Assembly (NCBI GenBank): GCA_030144725.1
Contig: JASKMD010000013.1
Location: forward strand, 2,876,322-2,940,321
DNA: 64,000 nt
DNA from: Haematococcus lacustris
Taxonomy: Eukaryota; Chlorophyta; Chlorophyceae; Chlamydomonadales; Haematococcaceae
Reading direction: 5' to 3'
Notes under the pieces: model-generated
Database searches by the model: none
Seen by the model: the letters and a program-made list of their open reading frames with translations, nothing else
Told to the model about the DNA's origin: nothing
In this document: positions 41,111 through 51,935 of the stretch, in pieces
Layout: each line of letters begins with the position of its first letter
How positions within the stretch are numbered: the first letter of the stretch is position 1
Position numbers and translations under genes: made by a program

Positions 41111-42021
41111 AATAACAGTAAAAAATCACACCTCTCCATATCCCTAGCCATATCACACTCACAATAGACAGTGGCAATATCAATCATGTTCATGTTCTAA
41201 TGCCCAAACTGGAGGATATCATGCTCACCTAGCAGCCCCATAGCATGGTATGCATCTGGAAGGATACCAATGCATTGCGCCTCAATCATGACTTGGATCA
41301 GATGCATTGCCACACACCCACATACCCTTTATCCGGTTGACTAAGTGTACCAGGGAGCACCATCCAGCTGTATAGAATCACCTACCTCACCTACTACCAA
41401 ATCTACACCTGCTATGCAACAGTTTGTGGGGTTTACTGTAATTGTGCCACTCACCCCTATTTCACATGTAGATGTAAGTGTGTGTCTACTAGGTCATAAC
41501 AAGAGTTTATTCAACAAAGATAGCCACGTTGGTGTTTGGTATAACGTCATCATTGTCATCATTTGATAGCAATACCTGCGAGCAAACAAGAGTATAAGAA
41601 GTCGAAGCTGTCGAAGTTGGACTCATCCTTTTTTAACGAAAGAGAGACAGGCTAGCTGCTGGTCAGTTGATCAGTGCTTACCACAAAATATGACGCCCCT
41701 TGTACAGTATAGAACCTCAGTGTAGATAGCTTGTTGCCATAGGGACAGTCGCTATTCCCGTTGTCATTGTACTTCATCTGCACAAGCCATGCGATTGCAC
41801 GATGCGCCCACATCTTGGGCAATTGTCACACTGTGCAAGGCAGCACAATCCTAATGCCACAGGGCGACCGATGCCACAGTGCCCCAGTGCCAAGTGGTGT
41901 GGTGGCTCTATGTAGGTGGTACTTTGCAGCCAACTGGGCGCTGGCAGCTCAACTGGTTGGACTCAGGCAAGGCCTAGTGCTCTGCCCACTCCCCCCACCT
42001 CCAGACAGCCCACCCAGGGCA
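41111..42021. other. Intergenic region, less GC-rich, no gene recognised
   Basis: Short open frames only. The sequence is more A/T-rich than its neighbours and may belong to the 5' flank of the TnpB/Fanzor-like element. Confidence 0.4.
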
Positions 42022-43849
42022 TTAATGCTGAGCTTGACAAGCTATCCATGCATTCGCGGGAGCCTCATGAATACCATAGCTACTACATACCCTGGTGGTA
42101 GTCCCACGGCAGGCTCGCGCGTCTGTGGCAGAGGTGACACGGTACACCCAAAGGATGCTATCCCAGCTGACTGCGCCTGCAAACAAATGACAGTGGCACC
42201 TGGCTATGACCCTGGTCGCCTGCTTTGCAGGTGAGGGTGCCTTTGGGGATAGTCCTGTGTAGCCCTGGAGCCACTGCTGTATGACATTAACAGCAAAAAT
42301 ATCTGAGAATTCTGATGTATACACATTGGCCATACCTGAGAAACAGGTCGAGACGGTGATGTCCTTGTCTGTGCCCCAGATAGGGCCGTAGACTACAGTT
42401 GGAACTCCATCCTGTTTGGTTGCTGTAGTGGGACCAACAATGAGCGCCGTAGTGCCTGCAGCGCAAGTAGCACTGTTCTACTATCGCTGCATGTGCTGCA
42501 AGTATGGCAGCACGAGCTGCGTTTGCGGCAATCTATTGTTGGTGTGCAGTGCCCCATCGCCATGTCCTTACCAGGTGCAGGGAGTGTCACGGGTGTGGGG
42601 TTATCGCAAGTCCCAAGATTGCTGGCGACAGGGGGAGGGGGCAACAAGCGAGGCGGAGGGGACAAGACTGGAGACGGTGATGCCGGGGGAGAGGGAGGGG
42701 GAGGAGAGGCTTGTAGCGGTGAGGCAGGTGGCGGTGAGGCAGGGGGAGGGGAAGGGGAGGCTGGGGGAGGGGACGCTGGTGGCGGTGAGGTTGGTGGCGG
42801 GGGGGAAGGAAAGAACATTGGAGGACTCATGACAGGCTGTGTTTGAGCCTGGCTTTGCGGCATGCTATTGAAGACTATCGTGTTGGCTTGGGCCTGGGCA
42901 ATTGCTTGCGCAAAGCTACTGCCAGCCCCCTGGGCAGTGGCAGTGGCTTGGGCCTCTGCAGACATGGACCAGCAATGCAAAAGCAGGGCAACATTGCATC
43001 CAATATTGGTAAGTATGCACTGAGAAGTGCAGAGTATGCACACGACTGCCTGCCACTCACGTGCAAGCACCTGGTCGACTGAACCCGGGCCAAGATTGCT
43101 GACTGCTGATGACAAGGCAGAGGCAAATGCCGAAGACTGTGCACCTCCTGCAGCAGCCAGACGCAGCTGATGTGATCAAGGCAGCTGCCACTCATCACTG
43201 AAACTGCCAGCAGTGCATTCTCAGGGCATGAGCATCCAGAGTGCGTTCTCACCTGATGCAATGGCTTGTCCCGCAGCCTGGCCCATGGCTGTAGCCTGGC
43301 CACTTGACTGAGCAATAGCCATGGCATTGGCGAGAACAGAGGCCACGCTGCCAGGATTCTGTAGACACAACAAGCTGGGGTACTAGAAAAGTCTGCTTGT
43401 GTTGCAAGTGGCTGGGGTTATTGATGTCACGCATTGACAGTAATGTATAACGTTAATAGGCAGACCTGTAACCTTACCTTGGCGCTGGCCTGACCCAGAG
43501 CGTTGGCCACGGCCACGGTGCTGCCGCCGGGCTGGGTCAGGGCATCGGCGATGGACTTAGCTGCCACCGTAGCAGTGCTGCCACCTTCTGCCGCCGCCCG
43601 AGCGATGCTTTCCGCCAGTGCTGAGCTGTTCAAGCCAGCTGCGGATGCCAGCGCACTGGCACTCGCGATGGCATTGGACCCGGACCAGAAGTCAGTCTGC
43701 GCCAGTTTGCGGCCTGCGGGACCCAGAGCTACAACCTCGGACAAGTTCAAAACATGTGTCCTGTCAGCTGTCGGTCACAAACCAACACCTTGCGCTGTGT
43801 AGGCCAGCAGCAGCAAGGCCGCAGCTGTGATGAGCGTCCGGCGGCACAT
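42022..43849 (-). CDS. Extracellular Ala/Ser-rich, SPP-repeat protein (hydroxyproline-rich type), partial model
   Basis: Minus-strand exons: about 43478-43762, 43253-43358, 43061-43147, 42572-42955 and 42455 to 42336 or beyond, in phase. An upstream ATG at 43849 gives MCRRTLITAAALLLLAYTAQ, a good signal peptide, but joining it to the next exon would need an intron of only 21-33 bp, so a frameshift or sequence error is likely there. The mature part is built of Ala-rich segments (SGSNAIASASALASAAGLNS, QATAMGQAAGQAIASG, AQAIAQAQAN) and then SPPPASPPPASP repeats typical of volvocalean wall and matrix glycoproteins whose prolines are hydroxylated. A globular end follows (TTALIVGPTTATKQDGVPTV, VYGPIWGTDKDITVSTCFSG). 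Past 42336 the frame stays open to 42022, but the true end is uncertain. It probably acts in the cell wall or matrix; no enzyme domain is seen. Confidence 0.65.
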
Positions 43850-44057
43850 GCTCAGGCAAAAACAAGGCTCCGTGCTCGTCAGGCCCTCGTCAGGCCTTGG
43901 ACGGCCAGCCTGGCTAGCAGACAGTATGGAAGGCTGGAATGCAACCCGGGATCGATGACCCCTGTATATATGTGTATGCTTGTAGTGCAGCTGTTACAAC
44001 TGTCAACCGTCATCCATACAGATGTCGCGTGTGTGATGCAACCGTCTTGCAAGACAC

Positions 44058-44058
<1 letters not shown>

Positions 44059-44112
<54 letters not shown>
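44059..44112. repeat. (TA)n microsatellite
   Basis: 27 uninterrupted TA dinucleotides, upstream of the signal-peptide ORF of the SPP-repeat protein gene. Confidence 0.98.
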
Positions 44113-44113
<1 letters not shown>

Positions 44114-45286
44114 CCAGTTGTCGAGGAGCTTGTTCTACTGGCATGTTGTCGTGGCATGCTGTCGTATGGGCAGCTATGTCAGTACCAGCATTAGGCTCCA
44201 GTGGGAATTGCTGCTGTTAGCAGCTGAGCTGCGATGCCGTCTCAGCTGGGTGCCGTGTTGATGAGGGTGGGCGGGCCTGCTGCCACCTTGCTGAGGCCAA
44301 CTGTGCTGATGTCACTTTGCTGGATCTCGCTGGTGGCCTGCCTGCTGCTCCTCGACACTGCCCTCCATGCATGCTGTGGCTGTGGGTGTGGCGATGGTGG
44401 GGTATGGCCTGCCGGGCTGTGCCTCCTACACTTTAGGGAGGGCCAAAACGCATCGTACAACTGAGCACTTGCTGCCCCGTTCCAGGGCCGCGTCAGCCAT
44501 GATGCGGGCCGTGACGGACACGCTGTTGCCTTCATTACTTTGTAGGACCTGTGGTGATGATGTTGCTCGATGCAATGGTCTGCCCCACACGTTCCCGCCC
44601 GGGAGTGCTATTTGTCTCTGGAGTGGTTCAGCTGCAAGTCACCGTCTCCTAGGAGAGGGGGCGCAGGCTGTGAAGTGAAACGGCATAGGCGGCCTACAGA
44701 GTGACAGGCGTTGCCTGGCCAGTGTGGCACACAGCTATTGGGACCACTTCTGCACCCAGGGCTGCACCCCCTGCAGTGCCTCTGCAGCCTCAGCTCTGTG
44801 TCTGGTGCGGCTGTCGTGCTATGGTGGTGATGCTTCATGGTGCATTATGACCTGTGATGGCTTGAGACCGCCAGCTTGGAGTAGCTGCTCGGCCGCTTTG
44901 CTGTTGTGGTTGTCGAGGGCTTTAGCATTCACCCAACAGGTGGGCAGTAAAGTGCTGAGTCAGGTAGCAGCAGATGATAACACGCGCCGTCAGCTTGGTA
45001 TGGCTGCTTGACGAGCTGGGGCGACATGTGGCTTGCTGGTGCAAGGTCACCCAGCCATGAGGACTGCTGAGGCATGCTTGTGTGGTGACAGGGCTGGCAG
45101 ACCCCTTGCTTACAGAAGGCCATTGACACTGGCACTGGCTGAAGCCACTTGGCAGCACAAAGACGGGGTGCGATTGACCCCATGTGCGTGTTGCCAAATC
45201 ATGAATCATTGTGTTTCATTGTGATCATGACTTCACAAAACCATAAAAAAATTGTGCTGCCAATCAGCCCCCTGGTCCCACAATAG
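44113..45286. other. Region without recognised gene
   Basis: On the minus strand the frame around 44830-44945 reads KALDNHNSKAAEQLLQAGGL, which looks like protein and faintly like a helical repeat, but I could not extend it to a gene. Treat as possible exon debris. Confidence 0.3.
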
Positions 45287-46022
45287 GGCCTCCATTTGAA
45301 TCGGACCACTAGGGATCACTAGGGATCAATAGCTGGACCACTCAAACTTTGATTATGGGGCTGTGTGGAGTATACCCAATGCACATGGACATGGTGCATG
45401 AGTGCCTACCACCTACACTGTTGCCTGACTCTTGAGGGCTATAGTCTAGAGTTGGCATGACAAACATGCACTATATGTGTGCTGATGACAGCTCATATAG
45501 GGGGGCACACATAACAGTGCCTCAGCAGGCTGCTGCTGCTGCTGGCCTTGGGTGGGCGGTCTCGCAGCCGCTTGTAGCCCAGGCCAGGATACGCCTTGCC
45601 CTTGGCTGGCAGAGCTGGCTGCTCTGGCCACCAGCACAGCTACAGCGGATGCCACCTGCTCTCCCCAATGCGCTGCATGTTCAGTGCGGCATTGCAGTCC
45701 CTGTCTACCCACCTGGCTTGGCTTGGCTTGTGGTGCTGGCTTGGCTCTGGCAGCCTTGCCCTGGGCCTTGCCTTTGCCCTTGATGGGCTGTGTAGGCTCA
45801 GCTGCCTGCTCAGCCTTGGTGCGCTTGCTGCGCTTGGCTGGCGGGGGAGAGCTGGGCCCTGGCTGTGAGGCTGCTGGCTGTGTGGCTGCCTGGCTGCTGC
45901 ATGGGGCCTGTGGGGGCTTGCATGGAGCATCCACCGGGCACCACATCATGCCCCGCACTGGCTGGTCCCGCTGCTGGCTCCAGGCTGCGCGCAGCAGGCG
46001 GTGTTCTACCTGTCCTGCTGGG
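45287..46022 (-). pseudogene. TnpB/Fanzor-like element, partial second copy cut by an assembly gap
   Basis: Near-identical to 39251-39989, sharing the same stop after GESRWHPL and the same frame change before WVDRDCNAALN. Only the C-terminal linker and RuvC-III end are present; the sequence then enters the run of Ns. Shared lesions mean the duplication came after inactivation, or that the assembler placed one copy twice. Confidence 0.85.
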
Positions 46023-46522
46023 NNNNNNNNNNNNNNNNNNNNNNNNNNNNNNNNNNNNNNNNNNNNNNNNNNNNNNNNNNNNNNNNNNNNNNNNNNNNNN
46101 NNNNNNNNNNNNNNNNNNNNNNNNNNNNNNNNNNNNNNNNNNNNNNNNNNNNNNNNNNNNNNNNNNNNNNNNNNNNNNNNNNNNNNNNNNNNNNNNNNNN
46201 NNNNNNNNNNNNNNNNNNNNNNNNNNNNNNNNNNNNNNNNNNNNNNNNNNNNNNNNNNNNNNNNNNNNNNNNNNNNNNNNNNNNNNNNNNNNNNNNNNNN
46301 NNNNNNNNNNNNNNNNNNNNNNNNNNNNNNNNNNNNNNNNNNNNNNNNNNNNNNNNNNNNNNNNNNNNNNNNNNNNNNNNNNNNNNNNNNNNNNNNNNNN
46401 NNNNNNNNNNNNNNNNNNNNNNNNNNNNNNNNNNNNNNNNNNNNNNNNNNNNNNNNNNNNNNNNNNNNNNNNNNNNNNNNNNNNNNNNNNNNNNNNNNNN
46501 NNNNNNNNNNNNNNNNNNNNNN
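46023..46522. other. Assembly gap (500 N)
   Basis: Exactly 500 Ns, a conventional placeholder size, so the true length is unknown. The gap starts inside the repeated element and ends in unrelated sequence. Confidence 1.
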
Positions 46523-47860
46523 TTTGGCCGCGTGTGTGTTATTTTGCGCACTGTGCTCTGCATGATGCTCACTAGCTGGTCAGGCATTCTCGTTCTAACC
46601 ACCGGCTGCGAGAGCCACCGCGGTATGCGTACCCGCCTGCCTGGCCGCCCGTGCCCTCACCACCACGATTCATGTCAGCAAGCTCTAATGAAGGCTTTAA
46701 TTGCTGCCAGCAGCTGCTCCTTGTAGGGGGGATGAAGGCTCATCTCGGCAAACGTACGCTTCAATGGCTCTCTGCAAGGCGACCTCTGGTTCGCAACTTA
46801 CCAAAGCCTCTGATTGAGCAATGGATGTTCGGTTGAGGGAAGCTCTGGTATGCGAGGAGTGACATAATACATGATAGGTTACTTGACCTCTAAATCGGTT
46901 ACCATAACGGGGTTGTTATAATGGAAATACTAGAGTTAGGACTTGAAGCCCCTTGGGAGTTAATACCCGAAGCCCCCTGGGTTCATACCGGTAATCCTCA
47001 CAGCTACTGTTGTTAGGCTTTACCTGCCGACTCACACAGACATGTGTGATCGGTATCCTATAGTTGCTGAGGGTGTACCGCGACAGCTCAGACGACACGT
47101 GGCATGCCAAACTGATGTAACAACGCCCCTCCACACACGCATGGGAACAAACAAGCTTGAGCGATAATTGACCCCTGCTGGTCTTGCAGTTGCATCCATG
47201 ATTGGTCATGTTGCTACATCAGTTGCTGGCCCTGCAGCTGCATCTTCGAGCATATTAATTGTCACTATGATGACAAGCACCTTGGCCTTATTGCATGTGA
47301 ATCAACATGTGATCAACTTTGCTTAAACTTTGCCCAGCCTTGATGTGCACCATGTGCCTACCACCACCACCTACCAATATGTACACCCACGCCCAGCCCA
47401 GACCAGCCTAGCCCAACCCAACCCAACCCAAATATCTCTGAAGACATCCATGAAACCGAATTGACCACCTACCCTCATGGTTGCACGTGATGTTACCACC
47501 ATACCCATACATACCCATAACACCGACCTTAACAAGGACTCACAAACAAGCACTCAAAACGCCAGTCAACTATCGAGACAAAGACATGTTTAAGCAAGCC
47601 TGCCAAGACAACAATAGCAACATTTGACAGCTTTTAGCACAATTGCTTAAAGAAGGGCTCAAGCACGGTTTGTAAGAAAGAAAAAGGGGCTATTCTCCTG
47701 TCTCCAATTCTAGCCCGGAGGGAGACCGTCCCCTTATTCGCATTGGAAACAATTACGTTGTTGTAGATTGATCTCGCGACCTCTCAATTGTGGGTATTAC
47801 CCTGATACAAGAGGCACATGGGCGGTCCCCCCTCCCCACATCGCCCCTCCAAGTAGCCCA
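46523..47860. other. Region without recognised gene after the gap
   Basis: No coding exon recognised. From 46900 on the composition becomes less GC-rich and leads into retrotransposon debris. Confidence 0.4.
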
Positions 47861-48480
47861 TGAACACACATTATTTCAGAGCTCCTAGCAAAGTAGAGCA
47901 TTCACCAAGCGACAAGCCAACGCCATGCCATCACAACTCTACACGATGACAAGACTGGTGTGCCGGCAAGAGATCCCACACAACTAGTCCAAGTAGGTGA
48001 CAGTTACTTTACACGAATCTAGGCTGCCACAGGTAGCAAAGCATGGACATACCTGCCAGAACACTGCCCCCCATAAGGCACCATGGGAGAAGCCAATGCC
48101 ATTGACCGCTTTTCAGTCATGATGGGCGCCATGCAGCTGGAAGAGCAAGACCTGGAAGGCAACAGAGCAAGGAGAGCATGGTTAAGCTCCAAGATCCAGG
48201 ATGCCGCCACCTTTCATATCTGCCTATACAAGGGGCAGCAAGGGCAAAGCATCAGGACCAAGGGGCATACTAGAAGTTGCTAGGAATGCATCCAAACATG
48301 ACCACGGTTACCATCCATGACTTGCTCATTGCCCTATGGGCGACATGTCTCACGCTCATTAATAATGAAGCAAGGATTCCCATCACAAGAGGCATCATCC
48401 AAGGACATTCCCTCTCCCCCCTCCTTTTCCTAATCTACATGGAGCTGCTCTTGCGTTGGCTGCACGTAGGAGGGTGAGGA
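47861..48480 (+). pseudogene. Non-LTR retrotransposon remnant 1 (pre-RT and reverse-transcriptase motif)
   Basis: In the plus strand HAITTLHDDKTGVPARDPTQ followed by LVQVGDSYFTRI and a stop is the region that precedes reverse transcriptase in LINE-type elements. At 48376-48477 the frame ARIPITRGIIQGHSLSPLLF and LIYMELLLRWLH is the RT motif with QG-x-SLSPLLF. The catalytic YxDD block is absent and stops interrupt, so the element is dead. Confidence 0.75.
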
Positions 48481-49169
48481 CATGAACACGCTAGCCTCAC
48501 CAAAACCCCACATCAAGCCAATACTCTGTGCCACCGAAACAAGGCTAAGTTGCCTAGCTCACCTTGAGATCCAGGCGCATAAGGTCACAGAGTTCTCTAC
48601 CCAGGGCAACCTGCAAATGACAGGCATACTGCACCAAAAAGCCAAGACAAAGAGCATAAGGCACAAGTGACCCCACAACCCCCACAGCCACAGCCCAGCT
48701 CTACGGCCAGACTGAGGTGCAAGGGCAGGCCACCAGGTACTTGCCCCCAACCCAACCCTTTCTGTAGCTAGGCGTAAACACGATGACCCTGGACTTAGTG
48801 CTATGCTCATGCTTTCCCAATGACGCCCTGCTCCCCCACGTCAACAACTGTCGCACCTTCTGCACTGCCGCACCTGGTGAACCCCTCGCACACACCTCAC
48901 CGCTTGTGTATGCACCCCGTGCGCCTAGTGCCATGGAGCGGGGCTGCTTGCTGGTGCAGGCAACTCCTCGACACCCGGCGCACGGGGTGCATGCTCGGTT
49001 TGTCAGGTGTGTGGGAGGACTAACCAAGCGCGACGGTCCAGAATGCGCTCCAGTTGTTGGCGAAGCTGCGGCGTGTGCTTATGAGGATGCGCTTGTGAGG
49101 ACCACTCATGACCTAAATTGAGCACTCACAACCAAAGCAACCGGCGCCAAACCTGCATCACTATCTTCC
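48481..49169. other. Retroelement-derived debris
   Basis: Short broken frames. The stretch at about 49117-49170 (GAGCACTCACAACCAAAGCAA) recurs at 53738 and, in part, at 56022, which marks it as 5' sequence of the same retroelement family. Confidence 0.5.
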
Positions 49170-49494
49170 TCCCCCAAAGGCTCCCTTTGCCCTCACAATC
49201 ACTCTAGATATCACCACCACCTCAACATACCTAGTACCCATACCCATACCTATCTGGTACCCATACCCATACTTACCCACAACACTGACCTTGGGCAAGA
49301 TCTGCATCAAAGATATGCTTTCCCAATGACGCCCCGACCACAATGATGAAGTGCAGTTTGGCCTCTAGGTCAGCGCACCTACAACATGGTATGGGAAGAC
49401 ACTCACACCTTTGGTCTGGGATGCACCTCACTGGCAGTGGAGTGTGACAGCTCTTGTGCGGAGGTACTGTCAGAATTACTCCACAGGCTGCTAC
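49170..49494. repeat. Direct repeat A, left border of the palindrome-rich block
   Basis: Diverged copy of 51600-51935: both contain TTTGCCCTCACAATCACTCT, TACCCATACCCATAC runs, ATCTGCATCAAAGATATGCT-like sequence, and GTCTGGGATGCACCTCACTG followed by GCAGTGGAGTG. Confidence 0.85.
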
Positions 49495-49530
49495 GTATAG
49501 TATAATGTCGGAGGCCAAGCTGTTACTTAG

Positions 49531-49731
49531 TAGATAATGGTGTCGCGGGTCGTTTTAGGCGGTTTAAAAAGGCGAGGTCGAGGCCCTGGCGCGGGGCAGC
49601 TCGAGACCGAAGCCAGCGGACACGGAGCGTAGCGACGTGGCCGCTGGCTGAGGTCGAGAGCTGTCCCGCGCCAGGGCCGAGACCGAGCCTTTTTCAACCA
49701 CCTGAAACGACCCTAGCGACTCCATTATCTA
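49531..49731. mobile_element. 201-bp foldback element (MITE-like)
   Basis: A near-complete inverted repeat: it starts TAGATAATGG and ends CCATTATCTA, with arms of about 90 bp (including CCCTGGCGCGGGGCAGCTCG opposite CTGTCCCGCGCCAGGG) and a loop of about 20 bp centred on CACGGAGCGTAGCGACGTG. No ORF. It could be a non-autonomous foldback transposon or an organelle-type palindromic repeat. Confidence 0.8.
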
Positions 49732-49937
49732 GTGTAATTGAGTTTTACGTAGGCGAAGCTCTATAGGCGCGGCGAAGCCGCGCAATGTGATGCTTCTTGT
49801 CACCTGCGATGGTGTTGGCCGGCTGTTACGTGTTCGTTGGCAACCACTTTTGTTAATACACCAGGTCGCTGCAGTTAACGATTCTTAAAACGAGGTCTAT
49901 TAACGATTACAATCGAGTAAAACTCAATTACGGGAAA

Positions 49938-50027
49938 TTAACGGTCGAGGCTGGGTCGAGAGTTGCGGTAAACGTCGAGGCGCAGCCGAGACGTTTACGC
50001 AACTCGAGACCTGGCCGAAACTGTTAT
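49938..50027. repeat. Imperfect hairpin
   Basis: Left arm with GGGTCGAGAGTTGCGGTAAACG and right arm with CGTTTACGCAACTCGAGACC around a short loop GAGGCGCAGCCGA, so arms of about 40 bp. Confidence 0.8.
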
Positions 50028-50164
50028 TTGGACGTGAACAACGCTGGCCGAGACATTATGCGATATCCCTTTACATTACGAGTACCTTCTCTAGCTGTCG
50101 CGGCTAGCCTTACCGTTACCTAAGCATCGCGCAGCTAAAGCGAACACCTTTGAGGTGCACGACG

Positions 50165-50312
50165 CTTTTCCAGTAATTGGGGTCTAGTTGCGCACTTTTC
50201 CCGTAATTGAGGTCAAGGCTCGCACTTTTCCCGTACTTTTGACCAAGGCTCGCACTTTTTCAGTATCTTTGACAAGGCTCGCACTTTTCCCGTAACTGGT
50301 GCAAGGCGCGCA
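50165..50312 (+). repeat. Dispersed tandem repeats of CGCACTTTTCCCGTA
   Basis: Five units of GCACTTTTCCCGTA type spaced by 25-35 bp (about 50190, 50222, 50252, 50280 and 50310), each preceded by AAGGCTCG or a variant. Confidence 0.8.
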
Positions 50313-50904
50313 CTTTTCTCACTTCTCATTCCCGCCTTCGTTCGAGGTTCGAGTCCCAAGCTCATGTCCCAGTCTTTAGCGTAGTCTCAGCCATCATGCC
50401 CGATAGCACATACACGACAGCAGCAAAAGCAACGAAGTGGCTGACGAAGTTGAGCACGAGTCCCTCGATAACTTGCCGCCCCCTCCGCCGGAGGTCGCAA
50501 CTGCCCGTCTTGCAGCAGCAAGACTGTCAGGTGAGAACAGTAGAATAACCGCGTTGACCATTGTAACCGCCTTGACCAACATTGACCTTACTTTGCTGCC
50601 AGCATTGACGACAACGACCACCGCATAGATGACCACCGCATAGATGATCGCATCAGCAAAGCTAGCTCAGTTCACCACAACAGCTTGCGGACGCGACAGC
50701 CAAGCTTTGTTGATGCGACAATGGAGCTCTTGGGCCCCGCGGTTTGGGGTCTCTAACGGGTGGATCTTGCAAAGCCGCGGGCAAAAGGCGGATGCTGCAG
50801 CTTAGCCAGACTTCTGCCATTACTCAGCTTTGTGCAAGACCCACCAAGCCCCAACAAGCCCTTGCCACGCTTCACCCTATGTAGTTGCCCGCATCCTGCC
50901 CCTG

Positions 50905-51185
50905 GCTGCTGCCTACTGTTGAGCTAATTACCCTTGGCTGCTGCTCTGTTCGGCCTACTGCCCCTCATAGCCTAGGTAGTAGTGCATATGGCTGCTGCCA
51001 GACGCGTCATGTTGCCCTAGCTGCCGCCCATGCCGCGTGCTACGCCCAGCTGCTGCTGACTGCTGACCTTGTTACCCCTGGCTGCTGCTCTGTGCGGCGT
51101 ACTGCCCCTCATTGCCTAGGTAGTAGTGCACATGGCTGCTGCCGGACGCGTCATGTTGCTCTAGCTGCCGCCCATGCCTCAACAT
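50905..51185 (+). repeat. 143-bp tandem duplication, two diverged copies
   Basis: The unit carrying GGCTGCTGCTCTGT, TACTGCCCCTCA, CCTAGGTAGTAGTGCA and ACGCGTCATGTTGC occurs twice with a period of about 143 bp and around 85-90% identity by eye. Confidence 0.85.
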
Positions 51186-51599
51186 GCTTAACTCTGGCTG
51201 CATGACCTGCTCCCTATTTGCGCTTAATCACCATGTGCAGACTGCTCCGGAGTGCCGTATTGCCCTTGCCAATGTTGTCGCCAATCGCGAGTTTTGTGCA
51301 GATTGCTTCAACTGGACGACTGGACTGTTTTTATTTGTGTAGCAAATAACTGCGTGTGGCAGGGTTTGCGTCGTAAGTTGTAGGGTGCTCGTTGGTTGAG
51401 TTCAGTGTGATGCACGTTTTTCATCTTTCCTGTAAAAGATGTAATTGTGATAATCAACCCGTAATAGCCCTCTCACGTCCCGACGTCTGTATAATGTCAA
51501 CTTTACGACTATATAACGATTTGTGATTTTCTCGTAATGGAAAGGGATAGCATGGTCACCACGTCCCCATGCTTGACATGCTTGACATGCTGTTTTATC

Positions 51600-51935
51600 A
51601 CCCCAAGGACTCCCCTCGCCTTTGCCCTCACAATCACTCTAGATAGCACCACCACTGGCCTGGTACATACCCATACCCATACATACCCACAACACCGACC
51701 TTGAACAAGATCTGCATCAAGATATGCTCTCCCAATGACGCCCTGCTCACCCGCAGACCTAGAAGCATGATCACTACAAGGAACAAGCGCAGTTTGGCCT
51801 GTGGGTCAGCGCACCTAGCGCCATGGTAGGGGGAGACACTCACACCTTTGGTCTGGGATGCACCTCACTGGCAGTGGAGTGCAACAGCTCTTGTGCGAAG
51901 GCACTGCCAAAAGTACTCCAGAGGCTGCTATGGCA
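51600..51935. repeat. Direct repeat B, right border of the palindrome-rich block
   Basis: Second, diverged copy of 49170-49494 in the same orientation. Confidence 0.85.

Larger units (their letters stand above)
49732..51599. other. Palindrome-rich block without recognised gene
   Basis: Contains nested inverted repeats (GTAATTGAGTTTTAC at 49734 against GTAAAACTCAATTAC at about 49917; a second hairpin at 49938-50027; the small palindrome GCGCGGCGAAGCCGCGC at about 49767), the CGCACTTTTCCCGTA repeats, a tandem duplication, and a lower GC content than the rest of the window. Short open frames only. The style recalls the palindromic repeats of chlorophycean organelle genomes, but no organelle gene is present. 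Confidence 0.5.

Noticed and set aside
45552..46726. Long ORFs spanning the Ns (337, 241, 236 and 198 residues)
   Set aside because: The frames only stay open because N codons cannot be stops.
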